NCBI GenBank assembly: GCA_963764465.1
Contig: CAVXSO010000002.1
Coordinates: forward strand, 186,001 to 250,000
Source of the DNA: JAJXXT01 sp963764465
Lineage (GTDB): Bacteria; Pseudomonadota; Alphaproteobacteria; Acetobacterales; Acetobacteraceae
Direction of reading: 5' to 3'
DNA: 64,000 nucleotides
Position numbers and translations under genes: made by a program. Under the pieces are notes generated by a model. The model saw only the letters and a program-made list of their open reading frames with translations, made no database searches and had not been told where the DNA came from. The stretch's first letter is position 1; every line of letters begins with the position of its first letter. Positions 57,545 through 64,000 of the stretch are shown one piece after another.

Positions 57545-60399
57545 TGGATGCGCGCGCGGAGTTCGCCTCGCTCGGTGCCGATGGCAGCTTCGTGCGGCGC
57601 CATATCGGCCCGTCCGATGCCGAGGTCGCGACCATGCTCAAGGGCCTCGGCGTCGCGAGCCTCGAGGAACTGATCGCGCGCACGGTTCCCGCGGGGATCC
57701 GCAGCCAGGCGCCGATGGCAACGCCGCCGGCGCTCAGCGAGAGCGCGGTGCTGGCGGAGCTGGCAGAGCTGGCGGCGCAGAACCGGCAGGTGAAGTCGCT
57801 GATCGGGCAAGGTTATTACGGTACCGTCACGCCGCCGGTGATCCTTCGCAACGTGCTGGAGAACCCGGCCTGGTACACCGCCTACACGCCCTACCAGGCA
57901 GAGATCGCGCAGGGGCGGCTCGAGGCGCTGCTGAACTTCCAGACGCTGATCTGCGAGCTCACTGGCATGGAGGTGGCCAACGCCTCGCTGCTCGACGAGG
58001 GCACGGCGGCGGCGGAGGCGATGCACATGGCGCACGGGATTGCGCGCTCCAGGGGCGAGGTGATCGCGGTGGGCACGGATGTCCATCCGCAGACCCGCGC
58101 GGTGATCGCGACGCGCGCGGCACCGCTCGGCATCGCGCTCGCGGATATCGCGCCGGGTGCAAAAGCGCCCGAGGGTTGTTTCGCTGTCGTCCTTTCCTAT
58201 CCCGGAACGGATGGCGCCGTGCGCGACCTCACCGCCGAGATCGAGGCGGCGCATGCGGCGGGGGCGATTGCCATCGTCTGCGCCGATCCGCTGGCGCTGG
58301 TGGCGCTGCGCGCACCGGGGGCCATGGGGGCCGATATCGTTGTCGGCTCTTCGCAGCGCTTCGGCGTGCCGATGGGCTTTGGCGGGCCGCACGCCGCGTT
58401 CTTCGCCACGCGCGACGCCTACAAGCGCTCGATGCCCGGCCGGCTCGTCGGCGTCAGCCAGGACGCGCAGGGAAGGCCGGCGATGCGGCTGGCGCTGCAG
58501 ACGCGCGAGCAGCATATCCGCCGTGAGAAGGCGACCTCCAACATCTGCACGGCGCAGGTGCTGCTTGCGGTGATCGCCAGCTTCTACGCGGTCTGGCACG
58601 GACCAGAGGGGCTCGCGCGCATCGCGCGGCGCGCGCATCTCGCGGCGACGCTGCTGGCCGGGGCCGCGCGCCGCGCCGGCCTCGCGCTGCGCCACGAGAG
58701 CTTCTTCGATACAATCGCGATTGATGCCGGCACGCGCGCGGATGCGATCATGCAGGCGGCGCTGGAGGCGGGGTTCAACCTGCGCCGGCTCGATGCGACC
58801 GGTATCGGCATCGCGCTCGACGAAACGGTGACGGAGGCGGAGCTCGACAAGCTCGCGGGTGTGCTCGGCGCGCCGGTTGGCGAGGTGTTCGGCGCGATCC
58901 CGGCGGCGCTTGCCCGGACCGATACGATTCTGCAGCAGAGTGTGTTCCACTCGCATCGCTCGGAGACGGCGATGCTGCGCTACCTGCGCCGCCTGTCCGA
59001 CCGGGACGTGGCGCTCGACCGCAGCATGATCCCGCTCGGTTCCTGCACGATGAAGCTCAACGCCACGGCCGAGATGATCCCGATCACCTGGCCGGGCTTC
59101 ACGGACATCCACCCGTTTGCGCCGATGGACCAGACGAAGGGGTATGCCACGCTGGTCGAGCGGCTTGCGGCCTGGCTCGCGGCGGCGACTGGGCTTGCGG
59201 CTGTGTCGCTGCAGCCAAATGCCGGCAGCCAGGGCGAATACGCGGGGCTGCTCGCCATCCGTGCCTGGCAGGCGGCGCGCGGCGAGGGGGCGCGCGACAT
59301 CTGCCTCATTCCCGCCTCCGCGCATGGCACCAACCCGGCGAGTGCGGCGATGGCCGGGCTCAAGGTCGTCGTCGTCACGTGCGACCGCAACGGCAATGTC
59401 GACCTCGCGGACCTGATCGCGAAGGCGGACCAGCATCGGGAGAAGCTGGCGGCGCTGATGCTGACCTATCCCAGCACGCATGGCGTGTTCGAGGAGGAGG
59501 TGATGGCGATCTGCCGCGCGGTGCATGAGCATGGCGGCCAGGTCTACATGGACGGCGCCAACCTCAATGCGCAGCTGGGGCTCACCAGTCCGGGGCGGAT
59601 CGGCGCGGATGTGTGCCACCTCAACCTGCACAAGACGTTCTGCATTCCGCATGGCGGTGGCGGGCCCGGCATCGGGCCGATCGCGGTCGCCGAGCACCTC
59701 GCGCCGCACCTGCCGAACCATCCGGCGAGGCCGGACGCGGGGCCGGCGACGGGCGTGGGGCCGGTCTCCGCGGCACCGTTCGGCAGCGCGATGATCCTGC
59801 CGATCTCCTATGCCTATATCCGCATGATGGGGCCGGACGGGCTGACGCGCGCAAGCCAGGTGGCGATCCTGAACGCCAACCATATCGCGCGCCGCCTCGC
59901 GCCCTATTACCCGATCCTCTACACCGGGGGCGCGGGCATGGTGGCGCATGAGTGCATCGTCGATTGCCGCGGCTTCGGTGAGGCGGGGATCCAGGTGGAG
60001 GACATCGCCAAGCGGCTGCAGGATTTCGGGTTCCACGCGCCGACCATGTCCTGGCCGGTTCCAGGCACGCTGATGATCGAGCCCACGGAGAGCGAGAACC
60101 TCGCGGAGCTGGAACGGTTCTGCGACGCTATGATCGCCATCCGCGGGGAGATCGACGCCATCGCCGCTGGCCGCATGGACAAGGCGGACAACCCGCTGAA
60201 GCATGCGCCGCACACGGCCGGGGCGATCGCGGGCGAGTGGGGCCATGCCTATTCGCGCGAGCAGGCGGCCTTCCCGCTGCCGTTCGTCGCGGTGGCGAAA
60301 TACTGGCCGCCGGTGGCGCGGGTGGACAACGTCTATGGCGACCGCAACCTGGTCTGCACCTGCGCGCCGCTGGAGGAATACGCACAGGCGGCGGAGTAG
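57544..60399 (+). CDS. gcvP: Glycine dehydrogenase (decarboxylating), single-chain P protein
   Basis: The protein has 951 residues from the ATG at 57544 (MDARAEFASLGADG); a GTG lies immediately before it. It is a full-length fusion of the two halves that are separate (GcvPA/GcvPB) in many bacteria. Lys697 in HLNLHKTFCIPHGGGGPG is the PLP lysine, and SFRHIGPSD-like (RRHIGPSDAEVATML) starts the first half. It decarboxylates glycine and passes the aminomethyl group to lipoyl-GcvH. It ends the operon; 160 bases separate it from the TPR gene. Confidence 0.96.
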   Translation: MDARAEFASLGADGSFVRRHIGPSDAEVATMLKGLGVASLEELIARTVPAGIRSQAPMATPPALSESAVLAELAELAAQNRQVKSLIGQGYYGTVTPPVILRNVLENPAWYTAYTPYQAEIAQGRLEALLNFQTLICELTGMEVANASLLDEGTAAAEAMHMAHGIARSRGEVIAVGTDVHPQTRAVIATRAAPLGIALADIAPGAKAPEGCFAVVLSYPGTDGAVRDLTAEIEAAHAAGAIAIVCADPLALVALRAPGAMGADIVVGSSQRFGVPMGFGGPHAAFFATRDAYKRSMPGRLVGVSQDAQGRPAMRLALQTREQHIRREKATSNICTAQVLLAVIASFYAVWHGPEGLARIARRAHLAATLLAGAARRAGLALRHESFFDTIAIDAGTRADAIMQAALEAGFNLRRLDATGIGIALDETVTEAELDKLAGVLGAPVGEVFGAIPAALARTDTILQQSVFHSHRSETAMLRYLRRLSDRDVALDRSMIPLGSCTMKLNATAEMIPITWPGFTDIHPFAPMDQTKGYATLVERLAAWLAAATGLAAVSLQPNAGSQGEYAGLLAIRAWQAARGEGARDICLIPASAHGTNPASAAMAGLKVVVVTCDRNGNVDLADLIAKADQHREKLAALMLTYPSTHGVFEEEVMAICRAVHEHGGQVYMDGANLNAQLGLTSPGRIGADVCHLNLHKTFCIPHGGGGPGIGPIAVAEHLAPHLPNHPARPDAGPATGVGPVSAAPFGSAMILPISYAYIRMMGPDGLTRASQVAILNANHIARRLAPYYPILYTGGAGMVAHECIVDCRGFGEAGIQVEDIAKRLQDFGFHAPTMSWPVPGTLMIEPTESENLAELERFCDAMIAIRGEIDAIAAGRMDKADNPLKHAPHTAGAIAGEWGHAYSREQAAFPLPFVAVAKYWPPVARVDNVYGDRNLVCTCAPLEEYAQAAE

Positions 60400-60559
60400 G
60401 GGCGTTCCGGCGCCAGGCTCGCGGGAGGCTGGACGCATGGCCCCCATGCGGGCCGGCATATGGAGCCGGATGTGAGGGCGGGACTGGTGCGGCAGGATGA
60501 CAGCGACGTAATTCCGGCACGGATGACGCGGCGTGGCGCGTGATGGTAGAGGTCGCGGT

Positions 60560-62254
60560 ATGATCCGCTGGTTCTCCTCGCGCCGCTCGGCACTCCTCGT
60601 ACTTTCGCTGCTGTCAGCCTGCGCCGCGTCCGGCATCGGGCAGACGCCAGAATCCGCCCCCACCACCGCCGCCTCGGCCTTCCTGCAGGGACGGTTCGCG
60701 GCGAGCCAGGGGGCGCTGCCGCTCGCCGCGGCGGAGTTCCTGCGCGCGCACGACGCCGACCCGACCAACCTCGTGCTGCATGAGCAGGCGTTCCTCTCCG
60801 CCCTGCTGGCCGGCAGGCCGGATGTCGTGGGGCTGGCGCAGGGGCTGGCAAACAACCAGGCGGCGCAGCTCGTGCTGGTGAACGAGGATGCCAGGCAGGG
60901 CCACTGGGACACCGCGATCAAGCGCCTGCAGGCCATGCCGCGGCAGGGCGTGACGCAGCTGCTGGTGCCACTGCTGCTCGCCTGGTGCGAGCAGGGCGCC
61001 GGCCACACGGATGCGGCGCTCTCCACCCTGCATCCGCTGATGCAGCAGCAACGCACGCAGGCGTTGGCGACGCTGCACGCGGCGATGATCGACGATCTGG
61101 CCGGACGGACCAGCGAGGCCGACCGGAATTACGCGACGGCCGCCGCCGCGTTTGGCCCCTCGAGCCTCGAGCTTGCGCGCATCTTCGCCAGCTGGGACGC
61201 GCGGAACGGCCGCCAGCAGGAGGCGCTGGGCGTGCTCGCCGGGCTCGGGTCCGGCGGCGAGATGGGGCTCGCGCAACCGGCGCTGGACCGCGACGTCGCG
61301 CAGAAGGTGATCCGCAATGCCACCGACGGCATGGCGGCTGCCTATCGCTTCGTGGCGCTGGCGGTGCAGCAGCAGAACAACGGCAGCTTCGCGGTGGTGC
61401 TGCTGCGGCTCGCGCTCGACGTGAGCCCGGATGACACGATGTCGCGGCTGGCGATGTCGGAGATCTATGGCGCGAACCGTCAGCCGGAGCTGGCGTTGGC
61501 GGCGCTCGACCCGATCGGGAAATCCGACCCGCTCTACGAGGCGGTGCAGATGCGCCGGGCGCTATACATGAGCGCGCTGGGCAACAACCAGGGCGCGCTC
61601 GCCATCGTGAAGCGGCTGGTCGATGCCTTCCCGGCGCTGCCGGAGCCGGCAGTGGTGGAGGGCGACATCCTGCGCCAGGAGAACAGTTTCGCCGACGCGG
61701 TGAAGGCCTATGACATCGCGGTGGCGCGCAACAAGGATCCGGGCCCCGGAACCTGGGTCCTGTTCTTCAACCGCGGCATCGCCTACGACCGTTCCGGCAA
61801 CTGGCCGAAGGCGGAGGCGGATTTCCGCCACGCGCTGAAGCTCTCGCCGAACCAGCCCAGCGTGCTGAACTATCTCGGCTACTCGCTCGCCGACCAGGGG
61901 CGCGACCTGCCGGAGGCACGGCGCATGATCGAGCGTGCGCTGGCCGCCCACCCGAATGACGGCGCCATCGTGGACAGCCTCGGCTGGGTGACGCTGAAGC
62001 AGGGCGACGTCGCGGGCGCGGTGCGCTACCTTGAGCGCGCGGTGGAACTGGCGCCGGAGGACTCGACGGTGAACGGGCACCTCGGCGATGCCTATCTCGC
62101 TGCCGGGCGCCGGCTGGAGGCAGCGTTCCAGTGGCAGCGTGCGCTCGACCTCAAACCCGAGCCGGCCGATGCCGCGAAGCTGCGCGAGAAACTGGCGAAG
62201 GACGAGGAAGCACTACGGGCTCGTGCCGGCGCGCCGGCGAAAGCGGTGCGCTGA
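60560..62254 (+). CDS. TPR-repeat lipoprotein
   Basis: The protein has 564 residues from the ATG at 60560 (MIRWFSSRRSALLVLSLLSAC). The lipobox LSAC suggests attachment to the membrane. Tetratricopeptide repeats are spread over residues about 40-550, including FLQGRFAASQGALPLAAAEFL, WVLFFNRGIAYDRSGNWPKAEADFRHALKLSP and YLGYSLADQGRDLPEARRMIERALAAHP near the C-terminus. Such proteins act as scaffolds for envelope complexes. It lies between gcvP and ispE, 21 bases before ispE, so the two may be cotranscribed. The upstream frame to 60533 is discarded as it lacks a signal. Confidence 0.88.
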   Translation: MIRWFSSRRSALLVLSLLSACAASGIGQTPESAPTTAASAFLQGRFAASQGALPLAAAEFLRAHDADPTNLVLHEQAFLSALLAGRPDVVGLAQGLANNQAAQLVLVNEDARQGHWDTAIKRLQAMPRQGVTQLLVPLLLAWCEQGAGHTDAALSTLHPLMQQQRTQALATLHAAMIDDLAGRTSEADRNYATAAAAFGPSSLELARIFASWDARNGRQQEALGVLAGLGSGGEMGLAQPALDRDVAQKVIRNATDGMAAAYRFVALAVQQQNNGSFAVVLLRLALDVSPDDTMSRLAMSEIYGANRQPELALAALDPIGKSDPLYEAVQMRRALYMSALGNNQGALAIVKRLVDAFPALPEPAVVEGDILRQENSFADAVKAYDIAVARNKDPGPGTWVLFFNRGIAYDRSGNWPKAEADFRHALKLSPNQPSVLNYLGYSLADQGRDLPEARRMIERALAAHPNDGAIVDSLGWVTLKQGDVAGAVRYLERAVELAPEDSTVNGHLGDAYLAAGRRLEAAFQWQRALDLKPEPADAAKLREKLAKDEEALRARAGAPAKAVR

Positions 62255-62275
62255 ACGCGTCGGCCTCGTCCTCAC

Positions 62276-63109
62276 GTGGCCGCCGCCGAATACGCGTTCG
62301 CCAAGGTCAACCTGTATCTTCACGTCACCGGCCGGCGCGCTGATGGCTACCACCTGCTCGACAGCCTCGCGGTGTTTCCCGCGGCGGGCGACTGGCTGAA
62401 GGCGGAGCGCTCCGACGTGCTCACGCTGGCCGTCGACGGGCCGTTTGCGGCGGCGCTGGAGGGTGGGGACAATCTGGTGCTGCGGGCGGCGAGGGCGCTT
62501 GATCAGGCGCGCGGCGCCGCGCTGCGGTTGACAAAGAACCTGCCGGTAGCGTCCGGCATCGGCGGTGGCTCGGCGGACGCGGCGGCGGCGCTGCGGCTGC
62601 TGTCGCGGTTGTGGGAGTGTCCCGTGCCGGAGGGTGCTGCGCTGGCGCTGGGCGCCGATGTGCCGGTCTGCCTCGGCTCGCGTCCCGCGCGCATGCAGGG
62701 GGTGGGGGAGGTGCTGCTGGCGGCGCCGCGGATCCCGCGCTTTGGCATGGTGCTGGTCAATCCCGGCGTGCCGGTGGCGACGCCTTCGGTGTTCAAGGCG
62801 CGGCAGGGCGGGTTCTCGGCGCCGGCGGAGCTGCCTGAGGCTTGGAACAGCACGGAGACAATGGCGCGCGACCTCGCGGCCCTGCGCAACGATCTCGAGG
62901 CGCCGGCGATCGGGCTCTGCCCGCCGATCGGCGAGGTGCTGGCGGCGATCAGGTCGACGCCTGGCTGCCTGCTCGCGCGGATGAGCGGGTCCGGGGCGAC
63001 GTGTTTTGGAATCTACGCCACCTTCGACGAGGCGATCGCCGCGGAGGCGCTGCTCGCCCGTCCGGGCTGGTGGGTGTGGGGTGGGCCTTGCGGCGGCCTG
63101 CCCACCTGA
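62276..63109 (+). CDS. ispE: 4-diphosphocytidyl-2-C-methyl-D-erythritol kinase
   Basis: The protein has 277 residues from a GTG at 62276. YAFAKVNLYLHVTGRRADGYHLLDS is the N-terminal substrate region, NLPVASGIGGGSADAAAALRLL is the GHMP ATP loop, and RMSGSGATCFGIYAT is the C-terminal GHMP motif. IspE phosphorylates CDP-ME in the MEP pathway. ispH from the same pathway is at 29774. The gene starts 21 bases after the TPR gene and ends shortly before the tRNA-Gln gene. Confidence 0.95.
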   Translation: MAAAEYAFAKVNLYLHVTGRRADGYHLLDSLAVFPAAGDWLKAERSDVLTLAVDGPFAAALEGGDNLVLRAARALDQARGAALRLTKNLPVASGIGGGSADAAAALRLLSRLWECPVPEGAALALGADVPVCLGSRPARMQGVGEVLLAAPRIPRFGMVLVNPGVPVATPSVFKARQGGFSAPAELPEAWNSTETMARDLAALRNDLEAPAIGLCPPIGEVLAAIRSTPGCLLARMSGSGATCFGIYATFDEAIAAEALLARPGWWVWGGPCGGLPT

Positions 63110-63128
63110 CCTAAGCCGGCGCGCGCGT

Positions 63129-63203
63129 TGGGGCGTCGCCAAGCGGTAAGGCAGCGGATTTTGATTCCGCCATGCGGAGGTTCGAATCCTCCCGCCCCAG
63201 CCA
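63129..63203 (+). tRNA. tRNA-Gln (anticodon TTG)
   Basis: TGGGGCG pairs with CGCCCCA at the acceptor. The anticodon arm is GCGGA-TTTTGAT-TCCGC with TTG at positions 34-36, and the T arm reads GGAGG-TTCGAAT-CCTCC. G73 and the encoded CCA complete the 3' end. Confidence 0.95.
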
Positions 63204-63222
63204 GCTTCCTGCGCGGACTGCC

Positions 63223-64000
63223 TCAGTCGCCGAGGCCGAACGGGTCGTCGATCGAGGGCGAGGGAGGCGTGAACCAGGCCGGCCCGGTCTCGGTCATGTG
63301 GATGTGGTCCTCGAGCCGCATGCCGAACTCGCCGTAGATGCAGATCGTCGGCTCGTTGGAGAAGCACATACCGGGTGCGAGGCGCGTTGTGTCGCCGCGC
63401 ACGATGTAGGGCTCCTCGTGCACGTCGAGCCCGATGCCGTGGCCGGTGCGGTGCGGCAGGCCGGGCAGGCCGTATTCCTTGGCGAAGCCCGCGCCCTCGA
63501 TCACGTCGCGGGCAGCGCGGTCGAGTGATTCGCAGGTGACGCCGAGCTGCGCCGCGGCGAAGACGGCCTGTGTCGCACGCTTCTCCACGTCCCAGACCTC
63601 GCGCTGGCGGGCGCTCGGCTCGCCGAACACGTAGGTGCGCGTGACGTCGGACTGGTAGCCGTGCATCGGCGCGCCGATGTCGACCAGCACCGTGTCGCCC
63701 TCCTTCAGGATCTGCGGGTAGGGCACGCCGTGCGGGTAAGCGGTCGCTTCTCCGAACAGGACGATGCAGAAGCTGGCCGGCAGGTCGAAGCCGAGCGCGG
63801 TGTGGGCCTGGGCGACGAAGGCCTCGACCTCGGTGGTGGCGATGCCGGGCCGCAGGATTGCGGCGGCGGCGCGGTGCACCGCCAGCGTGAGGTTCATCGC
63901 GTGCTTCATCAGCGCGATCTCGGCCGCGGACTTGATCATGCGGCAGGCCGCGGTGATCGGCCGGGCGTTGATGAAGTTGAACGAATTGCCGGCGCGGCGC
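63223..64000 (-). CDS. M24 family metallopeptidase (aminopeptidase P type), 5' end beyond the window
   Basis: The frame is open from 63223 to the end of the window and covers the C-terminal catalytic half. DIGAPMHGYQSDVTRTYVFGE carries two metal-binding Asp, HRTGHGIGLDVHEEPYI the His, FSNEPTICIYGEFG one Glu, and MRLEDHIHMTE the last Glu, all five expected in the pita-bread fold. KSAAEIALMKHAMNLT begins the domain. It is probably an Xaa-Pro aminopeptidase or related dipeptidase in the cytoplasm. The gene converges on the tRNA-Gln with about 20 bases between. The N-terminal domain is not visible. Confidence 0.9.
   Translation of the reverse strand, partial: RRAGNSFNFINARPITAACRMIKSAAEIALMKHAMNLTLAVHRAAAAILRPGIATTEVEAFVAQAHTALGFDLPASFCIVLFGEATAYPHGVPYPQILKEGDTVLVDIGAPMHGYQSDVTRTYVFGEPSARQREVWDVEKRATQAVFAAAQLGVTCESLDRAARDVIEGAGFAKEYGLPGLPHRTGHGIGLDVHEEPYIVRGDTTRLAPGMCFSNEPTICIYGEFGMRLEDHIHMTETGPAWFTPPSPSIDDPFGLGD

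Noticed and set aside
57361..61056. Minus-strand open frame of 1,231 codons
   Set aside because: It is antisense to gcvP and the TPR gene, rich in Arg and His, and has no family features; long shadows are common at this G+C content.

Overview
The window is very G+C-rich with alphaproteobacterial gene content. Hint-domain proteins, an imuA-imuB-dnaE2 mutasome under a GTTC-N7-GTTC LexA box, a GrlR-like protein, a DUF1194 protein, MEP-pathway isoprenoid genes and a gcvT-gcvH-gcvP operon with a single-chain GcvP together suggest Rhodospirillales, most likely Acetobacteraceae. This placement is inferred from content, not from a database search. Several genes start with GTG or TTG, and the intergenic spaces are short.

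Layout. 0-5 kb: a tandem duplication of an ArsR regulator plus a family-5 solute-binding protein, with a mosaic of gene fragments between the copies. 4.9-18.6 kb: a cell-surface region with a beta-helix/Hint protein of 1,078 residues, an acyltransferase, a glycosyltransferase, a repeat-rich secreted protein, a radical SAM protein, a small Hint-like protein, an RlpA-like protein, a PEP-CTERM protein and a sulfotransferase. 18.6-24.1 kb: the SOS mutasome. 24.1-29.7 kb: NUDIX, DUF1194, aldo/keto reductase, MarR, FkbM-like and lipoprotein genes. 29.8-33.8 kb: ispH-thrB-rnhA, with an orphan D12-type adenine methyltransferase and a peroxiredoxin. 34-41 kb: AlgH-like, glycine-zipper lipoprotein, CGNR/VOC/SRPBCC, DEAD-box helicase, CHAD and Tat-signal genes. 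41-45.6 kb: GrlR-like protein, small membrane protein, hybrid histidine kinase and a second PEP-CTERM protein. 45.7-55.7 kb: tRNA-Arg, a hydrolase, a zf-CHCC protein, polA, GNAT, a HAD protein, pyrD, YciI, a second small Hint-like protein and a LexA/CI-type S24 protein. 55.8-64 kb: a tandem glycine riboswitch with gcvT-gcvH-gcvP, a TPR lipoprotein, ispE, tRNA-Gln and an M24 peptidase cut by the window edge.

Three observations stand out. First, short in-frame tandem repeats (15 or 18 nt) recur inside at least eight unrelated genes, always in linkers or N-terminal extensions. Second, the two small Hint-like proteins have lost both the Cys and the His that the large one keeps, and both end in a Trp-rich module that resembles the C-terminal domain of the sulfotransferase. 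Third, four genes including polA carry single-base indels. The polA case argues for residual sequence error and should be checked before any of these is called a pseudogene.
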